64,000 nucleotides of DNA from Bidens hawaiensis (lineage: Eukaryota > Streptophyta > Magnoliopsida > Asterales > Asteraceae), in assembly GCA_021521415.1 (NCBI GenBank), contig JAIQDT010000226.1:556501-620500 (forward strand), in the 5' to 3' direction. Position 1 is the stretch's first letter. Each line of letters starts with the position of its first letter. The notes under the pieces were generated by a model, which saw only the letters and a program-made list of their open reading frames with translations, made no database searches and was not told the DNA's origin. Positions 43,991-55,037 of the stretch are shown in pieces. The position numbers and the translations under genes were made by a program.

Positions 43991-44439
43991 CATCTTCGTG
44001 CATACTGTCTTTACATACTCATAACATACATCCTTTCTCTAATCGATCATACATATCCATATATTGTACATGTATCTATCATATACATTCATCTATCATA
44101 ACATACCTCCCTTGTTAGCACGTGCAATATCTGAAGATCGTTCACGTACCGACAAGCTTTCATTTACATTTGAGATATACATACATAACATATAAACCAT
44201 ATAAGACATACACTTACCATGTAAGGTAAGTGTATTAACTAATCACATCGAGTATGCACACAGCCCCGAAAACATAACAAGGAAGTGGGGCTAGAAACTC
44301 ACCTGAATACGGTTACGTTAACCGTTTATCGTTATTCCCTTCTTGAGATGTGCACGACTAACTGTATAACAATTACACGTATCAATTAACTATCACTATC
44401 CATATCATATTTCTAGTTTAATTATTACCCAAAACGAAC

Positions 44440-44530
44440 GGGGGTCCGGGGGCAGCGCCCCTGGCAGCGGGGTTCTAGGGGCGGCAGCCCCTAGCGGGGT
44501 CTAAGGGGCAAAGCCCTGGCTGGGGTTAAG
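44440..44530. repeat. GC-rich low-complexity block
   Basis: GGGGGTCCGGGGGCAGCGCC and similar G-run/C-run words (GGGGCGGCAGCCCCT, GGGGCAAAGCCCTGG) form several short inverted repeats within a very AT-rich neighbourhood. Such blocks are frequent in plant LTRs. Hairpin or G-quadruplex formation is possible. Confidence 0.6.
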
Positions 44531-44728
44531 CTGCCAGGTCAGCTTGGAAAAATTTTATTTTCATTAGTTGTCTTAACACATTTTCCATTAGGATTTTGAA
44601 TTATTTTTTTTCTAATTCGCTAACTTGTTCTCTATAACAAATTAAGCCTGATTCGTTAACTAATTCATTACTTTTCATCCCGATTCGTTATCATTTTTTT
44701 ATTAACTATTAAAATTTAGGATGTTACA

Positions 44729-46955
44729 AACTGATTAAATATGAAATTTTAAAAATTAAATACAAACTTTTACAAATTGAATGTCAAAATTAATGTATAA
44801 AATAAACTCCCATTTTAATATTAAAAAAATAAAAAAAAATCATTTTTTACATATTAATGTCAAAAGTTGATTAATTAGCGAATTTGATATTAAATGTAAT
44901 TATGTTAAAATTATTTATTACAATACAACTGTACCAGATATTTTTTTGAAGTTTACTAATAATTTTTTTTATTTATATAAGTGAACTCTAACATTGAATT
45001 TAATAGATTTAGCAAAAAAAGTTATTGAATGTTTCTTATACAAAAGTTAAAATAAAATTTTTTTTATAACAATTTGTATATTTATTCATTACAGTTTTTA
45101 TTTAATTATATGTTTTTGTTCATATACAAGGCATGTATTTTTTTTCTTCATTTCAAACTCAGCAAACATTATTTGACAAATTCTCATTAACATTTAAAAG
45201 ATTTTGATACTTTTCAATCTTAAAAAAGTTTACATTTTTTTATTTGACAATTTTATAATTATGTCTAAATGTCAATATGCATATGCCTAAAAATAGCATT
45301 AATTGACTTCCGGAGTTTCTGTACCTTAAACATTTTGTTATTCCATCATTATTATCAAATTAACTCACTCTCTATTGTTACAATATTTTATAAAATAAAA
45401 AACCATTATTGTTAGAGTCAATAATCAATCTTCGTTTTATATAAATAATAATCGTATTACCAAAATTATCGTTATATTAAATGCAATTACTTAACAAATT
45501 GATTCGTATTAATTAATTATTTATTTAGTAATTGTTACACTTTTAATTATGGTATCAAAATATATCAATATCTTATTACTAACTAGAAATAAAAATTATT
45601 TGTAACTTTCAACTTATATTCGTTTAAATACAATTAATTATAATGTTTCTTTAGTAGTCATCAACCATATTCATATACATTACGAATTTATGTTTTAATT
45701 TGTATTTTAATCATTATTTTATTGTAGAGAATGATAATACTTTTTTGACCTAATATAAGTTTTGACTTTAAATCAATTCTTAAGTTGACAAACATTAATT
45801 TTCATTAAATCTTAAATTTTTAAACACCTAAAAATAATAAATAAAATGATTTTAACATAATTGTCAAACAAATAGTGGTTGCTAAAAATAAAACACGTTT
45901 TCTCCTTAATTTATACAATTTTCTCCTTAAAATAATCATTAGTGAACATGGAATGTTTTCTTAGTTTGTTCATGTTATTCCCATAATGAAAAAAACATTT
46001 TTTAATTATTTCTATGTTTAAGTTTTAACAAAATTAAATTTCTATTTTCATCACCACCAAATTAGCATGTACGAAACATGACGAAAAATTTAGTCTCCTG
46101 AGTAGATGAAACTTGTCTAAATGGGTAAAAAAATACAGCTACAAAGAAAACGGGTTAAACAGACACACATTGAAAGAAGCATAAAAACTAAATAGCACAA
46201 TCTATTAAAACAATATTAGATTATTATTATTATTATTCAATAATTATTTAACATGATTTACCCACAAAGGAGTTATAAAAAAATGGATGAGAAAGCTTTG
46301 CCTAATTTCCTAAATAATATATATTAGGAATCAACTATACTTGAATGAAAATTAATATGCTATTAAATATTGATTAAGACTTTATTTTGAATATCAGTTA
46401 ATTATAGTATTATGAAAGACTAATTTTAGGTTTTAGATTATCATAACAATTTGTTTTGTAACATAATTTTAAAATATACTTATAAAAAGAAATGTCTTAA
46501 ATATTGTTCATCTTTTAACATTGATGTGCAACAAATATTTAAATTGATGTGTAAATAAACACGGGGTACTTTCTTAGAGTAATAAACATTACGGTTATTA
46601 ATGTGTAATAAATATCTTAGATAAAGTTCATCTTTTCAATCAACATTGAGATATAAGTTTTGTTGAATCAAAATTGTAAAATTGTTTGTCGATTTGGAGA
46701 CTAATTTATTTGTTTGCTTATTATTGTACTCATAGTATAAGTTATAAAATATTTTAATTTTTTATTTATTTTTGTTAGTCTTTGTATGTTTTAGTATTTG
46801 ATTCAAATAAGTTATGATTTTTTATAATGCATGTAAAATTATCATTTATTTATAAATACAACATTTGCATTTCATTATTTATAAATACAACAATGCATCA
46901 TAGATATACCAGATGATCTTTTGACTGATAATATCTTATTGATTTTGTATATCCA
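44729..46955. other. AT-rich intergenic DNA right of element A
   Basis: No ORF above noise on either strand and no repeat structure beyond short A/T runs and an (ATT)n at about 46220. Nothing further recognised. Confidence 0.6.
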
Positions 46956-47549
46956 GCATTATTTGAAAATTTTAATGATATTTCAAATTTTCAAGAAAGA
47001 CCATATTTGCATCTTTAAATGAGGTTGTCCAAGACATTAAAGACATATTTGTCTTTGTTTACCGGAGAAGAAGTTGAATATCTCAGTTCTGATAGTATAG
47101 ACAAGTCTGATAGTGTTGGTCCTGGTTTCGATCCAACATTACACTCACCGGATTTTCTAAATGGTTTAAATATGTCTGGTATGCCTAATCATAGATTGGT
47201 TCTAAAAGTTGACGTGGTAATTATGTTACTAAGGAATATTGATCAGAAGAACGGTTTATGCATCGGAACGAGATTACAAGCAATTAACTTGGGGAGGCGT
47301 TTTATCAAAGTAAAGGTTATATCAGGTACACATACTAACATTGGCTTTCACACGTATATAACTCGTAGTGGCCTAACTCCTTCAAATAAGAAACTGTCAT
47401 TCAAATTGAAACGAATACAGTTTCCTGTTGTCGTTTATTTTGCAATGACCGTTAACATAAGGCCAATCAATAGCAAGAGTTGGCATATACCTGCGAGAAT
47501 CGGTGTTTACACATGGTCAAATATATGTAGCTTTGTCACAAGTGAATAG
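46956..47549 (+). pseudogene. Helitron PIF1-like helicase C-terminal relic
   Basis: The ORF from 47019 and the sequence just before it resemble the end of plant Helitron helicases. Matching pieces are GEEVEYLSSDSIDKSDS, HSPDFLNGLNMSGMPNHRLVLK, VIMLLRNIDQKNGLCIGTRL and RIQFPVVVYFAMTVN. Upstream, FEN-like and ISNFQE-type residues (46956-47018) fit the family but are followed by a stop at about 47016. After AMTVN the family motif NKSQGQS is destroyed (NIRPINSKSW). The Walker A part is missing. It is a short dead fragment of a rolling-circle transposon, perhaps connected to the RPA-like pseudogene at 56.6-59.2 kb. Confidence 0.8.
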
Positions 47550-47885
47550 TAGAGACGGTGTTAAAATGCTTATATTAGACAATAAGGTAAAATTACAAAT
47601 AAAAATACAAATGTGGTTTATAAGGAACTATTTAGTAATTTTGAAATTCTTATTTTGAAGTTTTAATTATCTATCTAATAATAGTAAAATGGATGTTATT
47701 TTCGTTGAAAGTTATGTTTAATAATCTTTTATTTTGTTACCGGCATTATTAACTATTATATATCATGTTGTTGTCTCCACAAGTATATATGAAATTATGT
47801 ATTCCACTTTCATATTACGTGTGGATGTTACATGATTTATATTTTTTCACTCGTGGAGTCCACTGGTTAATAACCTAGTATTTAA
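47550..47885. other. Intergenic spacer
   Basis: AT-rich with no recognisable feature. It may hold the lost end of the helicase relic. Confidence 0.5.
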
Positions 47886-49985
47886 TAAAAAGCTTTGTTA
47901 GGTTAGGTAGCTTCAAGCTTTTAGATTGGTAGAAAAAGCTTCATATTTGAACGTTAGTATTACTATCATTTGAGAAAAAGCTAGCTACAAGCTTTTACAT
48001 TTGAATTTACAAGTTTGGTACTTAAACTTCTATCAACTTTTGTTAATTTATATAATAATTATACACTTAACCCTTATTCAAAACTAACTACCCCACGACT
48101 TTCCTAGGGGCCGTAACTTTTTCACACGTTAATAATTTTTTAAACAAACTACATAAAAAACGAGCATTTTATTCTCTTTAATTTGAGTATGATATTGTTA
48201 TACTATTTTAACTTTAAAACATTAACATACTACATGATTATTGGTAACAAGTCAATTCAGGTGAGCTCGAGTCATGTTTAAGACCAAATTAGGGTCAAAA
48301 CGAGTCGATACAAAAATGGTTAAATTAGTTCGGTTCTTGTCGGTATGCTTTTGAGTCGAAAGGGGTCAGGTCAGAACATGTTTCAGATTAGAACAGTGCA
48401 TGTTCAGAATGGGATTCAGATCAAAATAGGTTGGTTTAAAAAATTATCTATTTGAAATTACTATATATTTCAGCTTTATTTCTTGATTTTCGACATCAGT
48501 TACACGCTTACTGCCTTTCCATGAATTACACGTCTACATTTGGGTTATGTATACACTGTCATCATGTGAATCATGTACCGACACTGATTATGCGGTTGAT
48601 GATAGGTTGTGCGCCCATTCCGCCACACCGCGTGGGCACCCAGTTAGTTTTATTAAAAGTTTCTGCTACTCTGCCAAACACCTAAAAATATTTAAAAAGC
48701 TACAGCTAACAGCTACCAGCTTCCAGCCATCAGCTTTCACCATTCAGTTAACAGCACCAACTAGTTTTGCCTTGGTAGGAAGCTTTTAGAAGCTTTTAGG
48801 AACTTTAAGCTTCAAGTTTTTAAGAAAAAGTTCATACTCAATTAAAAACATTGTTTGGTTCAAGGAGCTTGAAGCTTTTAGGTCAGGAGAAAAAGCTTAA
48901 AACTTAAAGCTTCTACGAGTAGCATTTAGAAAGAGCTACAAGCTTTTAGTGTTAATTTACTTAAATAACCTTCCAAAATAAATATATTTACTATTATTGT
49001 TTTTAGTTATATCTATTTTAGTAATTTTATACATTTTATTAAAAGTTCCAGCTACTTTGCCAAACATTTAAACATATCTAAAAAACTATAGCTACCAACC
49101 ACCAACTTTCAGCCATCAGCTAGCAGCTTTCAGCTACAGCTACCAGCTAGTTTTGCCAAACATATCTCATTATCATCTAACACGTCTAGATAAAGATTGA
49201 GGATATGTTTGGCAAAACTAGCTGGTAGCTGTAGCTGGAAGCTGCTAGCCGGTAGCTTGTAACTGGTAGCTAGTAGCTGTAGCTGGTAGCTGTAGCTTTT
49301 TAGAAATATTTAGGTGTTTGGTAGAGTAGCTGGAGCTTTTAATAAAACTAGTTGGGTGCCCGCACGGTGCACCATTTTAATCCGAAACCTATTCTGACTT
49401 GACCCTTTCGACTCAAAACCGTACCAACATGAACCGAACTAAATTAGCATTTTTTGCATCGACTCGTTCCGACCCTAATTTGGTCTTACACATGACCCGG
49501 GCTTGCCTGACTCGAATTGTTGTCGATCCTAACCAATATTCACATAATATGTAAATTTTTTAAAGTTAAAGAAGTATAACAATATGATACTTATATTAAA
49601 GAGAATAAAATGGTCGTTTTTATGATGCAATTTTTTAAAAAAAGTATTAGCCTGCGAAGAAGTTATGGTGTTTTAAAAAGTCATGGGGGTAGTTGGTTTT
49701 GAATATGGGTTAAATATGTAATTATTATATGAATTAACAAAAGATTATGAAAGTTCAAGTACTAAAATTGTAAAATTTGAAATACCAAAAGCTTGTAGCT
49801 TTTTCTAAACACTAGTAGTTGGAGCTTTTAGCTTCAAGCTTTTTATCCTAACCTAAAAGCTTCAAGTTACTCTAACCAAACAAGATTTTTCAATAAATAT
49901 GAGCTTTTTCTTAAAAGATTGTAGCTTAAAACTCTTAAAAGCTCCTAAAAGTTCTTTGCCAAACATACCCTAGAAATAAAACTTC
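47886..49985. mobile_element. Large AGCTT-rich foldback with a nested MITE
   Basis: The left arm (47886-48660) and right arm (49340-49985) are inverted, diverged copies. TTAGGTAGCTTCAAGCTTTTA pairs with the right-side complement, and blocks such as AACTAACTACCCC.. and GAGAATAAAATG.. recur in reverse. Between them lies a separate element (about 48770-49170) with TTTGCCTTGGTAGGAAGC at one end and GTTTTGCCAAACATATC at the other. Short ORFs (48452, 48547) lie across arms and are not genes. A fragment of the family occurs at about 11266-11340. Confidence 0.65.
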
Positions 49986-50118
49986 GTAAGATAACCTAAT
50001 TTTCAAACCGGGTTTAAACACTTTTGTGTAGCAAACTTAATAACTTATGTTGGGACTTGGGAAATAGTGAAATAGGTCTTCACTTAGAAAATATGGTTTT
50101 CATTAATTTTTGACACAA

Positions 50119-50152
<34 letters not shown>

Positions 50153-50559
50153 TGCTTGGTTTACGTCCCCTTGATAATTTCATAACGAACCAAAAACGTG
50201 TTCAAAATGAAGGTAGTAATAACAAGTTATTATTATCTTTCGAGTTGTCTGTTTGAAATATTTAATCTTTTGAAAATAAGAAGAATCTTGTTCCACACAT
50301 ATAGAAATTAAAATTTTGAAGCGTTTTCCTTAACCATAAAGAATGAATGGGGCCATCAGAACGGAGTTTCTTTTTGAGTTGTTTCTATAGCTTGATATTT
50401 GAAACTGATTAAAAGCAATAACCAAGTAAATTAAAATAATGCAAAAACATGTAAATATGAAAATATTCTCGACACATAAACATATTGATTACAAGAATTA
50501 ACTATTTCCTGTAAGTATTATTTACAACTTCTAAAAACACACAAACACCATATTCAGTG
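49986..50559. other. Intergenic DNA with (TTA)n microsatellite
   Basis: A run of about 12 TTA units at 50112-50151. Otherwise AT-rich without ORF or repeat structure. Confidence 0.6.
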
Positions 50560-50560
50560 G

Positions 50561-51447
50561 CGGATCCAGGAATTTTTTTCAGGTGGTGCACAACTTTTAG
50601 GTGATTCAATTTCATAGAATCGGGTATAAAAAATTCCGGGTCGGTTTGAGGTTCGGGTCGGTTAGATGGTTCGGGCAAAGTTCATTACATAATAAAAATA
50701 CAATAATAAATTCCGGGTCCGTTTGAGGTTCGGGTCGGTTAGAAACCATATTCACACAATTAACCTTACCTCAACAAAAAACATCCACCAACACCACCAC
50801 TCTTATCTTTCCAACTATTTTAACACCCAACACCAACAACCATGATTTGAAATATACTATTCGTGACCACAAGCCATTAAAACTAAATTTAACAAATAAC
50901 CTAACAATTAAGTAGTTAGCAATCAAGAACAATTAACAAGTCAAGAACAATTAACATTTAACAAATGAATGCAAACTTACCTTCAAAGTGGGAGGATTCG
51001 AGCAATCGAGCTTCGAGGAAGAGTAGAAGACAGGAGGAGAGGAAGGCAGGAGGTTGGAGAACGGCCGGAAAAGCTGCGGTGGTGGTCGGGGAACGGCCGA
51101 CGGGGAAGAGGGGACAGGGGAGATAGCAGGCGCCATTGTGTTTAGTGTCTGTGTGTTTTATTTTTTGACTAATAAAACCCTAAATGGGTTGTGCAGTAGT
51201 TAGTAAAAAGGAAGAGTTCAAGAAAAAAAGTTCAAAAATTATATGGAAATCCGGAATTGAACTTATGACCTTCAAGTTACAAAACCAGCACCTTACCAGC
51301 TGGCCAAACGTTTCAAATGTTTTTAAGGTGGTTTCTTCCTAATTTATAAGGTGGTTCCTCTAATGTTTTATATATACAAATACATTATTATTTTGAAACT
51401 CGGGTGGTTCCGGGGAACCACCCATTTCTACTATAGATCCGCCCCTG
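50561..51447. mobile_element. Non-autonomous DNA transposon with GGCGGATC termini
   Basis: Starts CAGTGGCGGATCCAGG and ends TAGATCCGCCCCTG, i.e. imperfect terminal inverted repeats. The flank ACACCATATT on the left resembles ACACCATTAT on the right, so a duplication of about 8-10 bases is likely. It encodes no transposase. A short minus-strand frame (51136-50951, Pro/Ser-rich) is probably chance or a captured fragment. Duplication length would fit hAT or Mutator families; I cannot decide. Confidence 0.6.
51238..51312 (-). repeat. tRNA-like segment inside the transposon
   Basis: The minus strand reads TTTGGCCAGCTGGTAAGGTG (box A-like), a loop with TTTTGTAA (Thr-like TGT anticodon position) and AAGTTCAATTCCGG (box B-like). 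The layout matches a tRNA or the tRNA-derived head of a SINE, but stems have mismatches. It is not a functional tRNA gene in my reading. Confidence 0.4.
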
Positions 51448-51860
51448 ACACCATTATGATCTAATAATACATCTAGTAAATAAAAATTTATAAAACAAAT
51501 ATAATATGAAGATATTCTATTCATGACAATAACTTAAATATAAAATGATAAACGATAATGTTTTAGATAGTATCCTAATTTGAATCAATTGATTTCAGTA
51601 ATTAAACTTATGCGCTAACACGACATGTATATATAAGGACCGTTTGTAACTAATTTAAAACAAACATTTTTGTGAATGTTTAGCTTCAGGGATGGCATAC
51701 CGTCCACGTGTCACCCTGAATCAATCTACACATCAACAATATTAATATAATTTGATACTCACTTTCTCAAAATTCCCGACTAAAACCAGTTTCTTCTACG
51801 GGGTCTGCAAGTGAGTAACCTTCATTTCACACGATTTCAAAACCCTAACCCTTATTTTAG
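51448..51860. other. Upstream region of the GTE-like copy
   Basis: AT-rich DNA with a CCACGTGTCAC word at about 51702-51712 (G-box/ABRE-like) and a pyrimidine-rich stretch before 51860 ending TTATTTTAG. No start codon in frame with the following coding sequence is visible here. Confidence 0.45.
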
Positions 51861-52838
51861 CCATTTCTTCGTCCAAACTCACCAACGCCTTCCGGCCTCA
51901 GGTACATCACGTTTCGCCTCAGCTCGTACACCAGAACCCGCCTGATCTCCGACCTTGAACGTGTACGGCTCCTCCGGCAGTGGCTGTTGGAGTCTGCCGT
52001 TGGCCGGAAACGTGATGCAAAAAAGCAGTGTGCTCGAATGACACAGGCGCAGAAGAGGAAGATGAAGATGCGGGAATGCGGTTAAATACTCGGTAAGTTG
52101 ATGCAGCACAAGCACGGTTGGGTGTTCAATGCTCCGGTTGATGCGGTTGCTTTAAAGCTTTTCGATTATCATAGCGTTATTAACAAACCCATGGATCTCG
52201 GTACCATCAGGTCCAAACTAGCGAAAAACGGGTATAACTCTCCGCTGTCGTTCGCTTCGGACGTGCGGTTAACGTTTCAGAATGCGATGGTGTATAATGG
52301 CAAGGGGTCGAATGTGTACCTTATGGCTGAGCGGCTTTTGCTGCTGTTGGAAAATATGTGGGATTCGAGTAATCGCAAGGATGTAAATCAAGTGAAGAAG
52401 CGTAAACCGGTGGCTAGGGTTTTGGAGAAGCATAGGGAGATGACGGATGCAGAAAAAACCGAGCTCGCGGCAAGGTTGATGAGTCTGAGGTTAGGGCGTG
52501 AGGGGATGAATCAGATAATGGAGATTGTGAAGAAAGGGGTTTTAGGGTTAGAGTTTGAGGAAAGTCAAGAGGATGAACTCGAGCTTGATATTGCGGCTCT
52601 TGATAACGATACGCTTTGGGGACTGCATGGTTTCATAATGCGAAATGGCAACGAGGTGGTGGCTAATTTGGGTTCTTCGGGAGGTAATGAGGTTGTGGTG
52701 GAAGAAGAAGAAGAAGAAGATGTTGATATTGGGGATGAGATGGGGTCGACTGTTTTCACTCCGATTGAAATCGAGAAGGATGGTGAGTCGAGCTCGGAGA
52801 GTGGCTCTTCGTCGTCGTCAAGTGGTGGTAATGAATGA
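51861..52838 (+). pseudogene. GTE-type bromodomain and NET-domain protein copy with premature stop
   Basis: One frame from 51861 encodes the conserved GTE start region (ITFRLSSYTRTRLISDLERV), a basic linker (QKRKMKMRECG), then TAA at 52083-52085. It continues with the bromodomain (HKHGWVFNAPVDAV, DYHSVINKPMDLGTIRSKL, FASDVRLTFQNAMVYN) and the NET domain (REMTDAEKTELAARLMSL, ELDIAALDNDTLWGLHGFI). It ends in acidic and Ser-rich tracts at 52838. GTE/BET proteins bind acetylated histones and regulate transcription. The stop stands where relatives have Gln before ILxKLM, consistent with CAA to TAA. There is no in-frame ATG upstream (TAG at 51858). The ATG at 52101 would give a bromodomain lacking its first residues. 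The absence of introns suggests a retrocopy or truncated paralogue, and expression of a short form cannot be excluded. Confidence 0.85.
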
Positions 52839-54317
52839 TTATATGTGTGGATGATGCATTAATTGTTGTTTTGGGTCATTGTGTGCAGATACTGGGCGTA
52901 ATGGGTGAGGTTGAAGGCGCAGGGGATTAGAGGTTTTTTTTTGCAGATGTAGAAGATGTGTAAAGAATTAACAAGATGGACTTATGAATGGAAGAAGATT
53001 TTGGTGATATTTTAGGAGGATACTTGATTAGTTGTGGAGGGTAGTTTAACTAATGTAATGACTAATGACAGTTAGGAATATGATAAGAAAAGAAAATGCA
53101 GTATGGTAGAAGCATAGATATCAATGTAAATGGGGAAACACTATCTTTTGGTAAATGAAAACATATTAGGGGTTCATGATTGTGTTTTTCTTAGCAAGCA
53201 GTTCCTATTGTGTACAAGTGCTTAATAATGTGTATCAACTGGATTAAGGGAGTTTGGCATGGTGTCAATACGAGTTAACAAGCTCGAGCCTTTTTTGTAA
53301 TTGACAAGTGAGTTCGAGCACATCATGTTTCGTTTGGTATCGAATGGCTGTGTCTTTTGCCCCTTGTGAGCTTACAGGTCGGTTTGAGATCATGGTTGCA
53401 CAAGACTAGTGAAAATTTCGGATTTTTCTTATACCTAGTTATTCAAGAACTGATTCCATACCCGACGTTACTCGTAATAAAATTAATTATATATTTGTAA
53501 AACTAATAACTTGGTTAATAAAACTTTTTGAAAATCTAGTTTATAAAAGAAAGTTATAACTTATTGAAATCGACGAAAATAAACAAATAATTAAATAAAA
53601 CGTATCTACCCTCTGTAATAAAGGAATTTTCCCAATCAACCAGAGTTTTATTTTCCCACCTACCAATTTTTTCCTAACTTATTCAGGTTTTTTTTTTCGT
53701 ATTTCTTTAATTTCTAATTTCTATATCTACTTCGACACAGATTATCATCTTCACAATTTATTTTCTCAATCTTCACAATTCCTTTTCTACACCTCCAACC
53801 AAAACCTGAATAATGATATAGGCCATTCTAACGTGTGGTATCAGCTATTTGATGGGTTGTGTGAAGAATCGTTGACTCAACTTAATGGATTCTTTTCACT
53901 TACTCTCTTGTAGCCTTGTGTTTATTGAATCAAGATGTGTGTATACCAGGTGATTTAACCTTCAATTTTGTGCCTCTTTTCTAACCCACGATTTAGGGTT
54001 TTCTTGTAGAGCCATCTTATTGTGGTTTTTTTATCTTATCTAATTAAAAGTTAACTTTTGATAAAGTTTAATCTGCTTATTTACATGTGTAGCTGGTAAT
54101 TCTAAGTTTATTTTTGTCAATTGGATTTTACACCATTCTTTCGTTATGTTAAAAATACCATACCTGAACGATTAGCAAGATATTGAATAATATACTTATT
54201 TATGTGTTGCAAATCAAATATGTGTATCTTTTTGTATAAGTTTTGATATATGTTAGATACATGACATGATGTGGGGGTATGATAAATGTATTCAATAATA
54301 TAGTTATTCTCCTTTCT
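52839..54317. other. Intergenic DNA downstream of the GTE-like copy
   Basis: 52839-53160 is probably the former 3' untranslated part (G/A-rich, no clear poly(A) tail). About 53590-53830 is pyrimidine-rich: TCTACCCTCTGTAATAAAGG (53606) resembles the TC-starting 5' end of plant Helitrons but cannot be confirmed. No ORF is supported. Confidence 0.45.
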
Positions 54318-54435
54318 TATTTTAACTAAACAGGCTAGATGCGAGAAAATGGGCAGTTTGATAAACGAGTCGGTTTGAATTTAAACAGTTTGTTCAAATG
54401 GTTTCACTTTTATATGAAAACACAATTATATTATT
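54318..54435. repeat. Direct repeat flanking the RPA-like pseudogene, left copy
   Basis: CTAAACAGGCTAGATGCGAG through GTTCAAATGGTTTCACTTTT recurs at about 59421-59575 in the same orientation, with a few differences and a small insertion. Confidence 0.75.
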
Positions 54436-54454
54436 TCGGGATCAAACTGTTTAT

Positions 54455-55002
54455 GATCGGGTACGGTTAGGGATCAAAACCGATTTCTTAACCTGATTTT
54501 GATCGGTTTGGGGTTCGGGTTTACAATGTTTTTTTTTCGATTGGCCGGTTTCGGTTCGGTAAACTGCCTATAATCAATTTCAACACGTTTCAGTTTCGGT
54601 TTGTTTTTCAAGTCGTTTCGGTTATAGAAATGCTTTTGTCCATCTCTAAAGTATAACTATGTATTTAATATTATTATTATTATTATTATTATTATTTCAA
54701 TTCAACATGTATTTTAATTATTGTAATAAGTTACCGAATACATGTTTTCTTCCATATTTTCTTTTGTAGAGCTTAATAAGTCTAAACCGATTTATGATCA
54801 GGTACGGTTCGGGATCAAAACCTGTTTCTTAACCTGATTTTGATCGGTTTGGGGTTCGGGTTTACAATGTTTTTTTTTCGATTGGCCGGTTTCGGTTCGG
54901 TAAACTGCCTATAATCGATTTCAACACGTTTCAGTTTCGGTTTGTTTTTCAAGTCGTTTCGGTTATAGAAATGCTTTTGTCCATCTCTAAAGTATAACTA
55001 TG

Positions 55003-55037
<35 letters not shown>

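Larger units (their letters stand above)
12250..44728 (-). mobile_element. Element A: outer Ty3/gypsy (chromovirus-like) retrotransposon, interrupted by B and C
   Basis: On the minus strand it has a 5' LTR (44728-43341), an initiator-Met primer site (43337-43326), gag-pol (42927-38291), a polypurine tract (38260-38247) and a 3' LTR split into 38246-37469 and 13071-12250 by element B. LTRs begin TGTAACATCC and end GGCCTTACA. Pol has several in-frame stops and a frameshifted gap, so it is dead. The 5-base flanks at the outer ends (left ACCAT, right AACTG) are not an obvious duplication, and the LTRs differ structurally. Recombination after insertion or heavy decay is likely. Confidence 0.85.
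43341..44728 (-). repeat. Element A 5' LTR
   Basis: Begins (minus strand) TGTAACATCC at 44728 and ends GGCCTTACA at 43341. It contains about five tandem copies of a unit of about 33-37 bases (TATCTCAGATATTATTAGGG) at 43790-43990, of which the other LTR has two. A GC-rich block lies at about 44440-44530. It lacks the roughly 730 bases found at about 37520-38230 of the left LTR. Confidence 0.85.

Noticed and set aside
48452..48789. Two overlapping ORFs of 77-80 codons
   Set aside because: They cross the arm and centre of a foldback element and match no protein I recognise; chance frames.
50951..51136. Pro/Ser-rich 61-codon minus-strand ORF as a gene
   Set aside because: Short, low-complexity and inside a non-autonomous transposon; at best a captured fragment.
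52083..52112. Intron hiding the stop codon of the GTE-like copy (donor-like GTTAAA, acceptor-like GATGCAG)
   Set aside because: The interval would be under 30 bases, far below plant intron minimum, and the residues around the stop align with the family without a gap.
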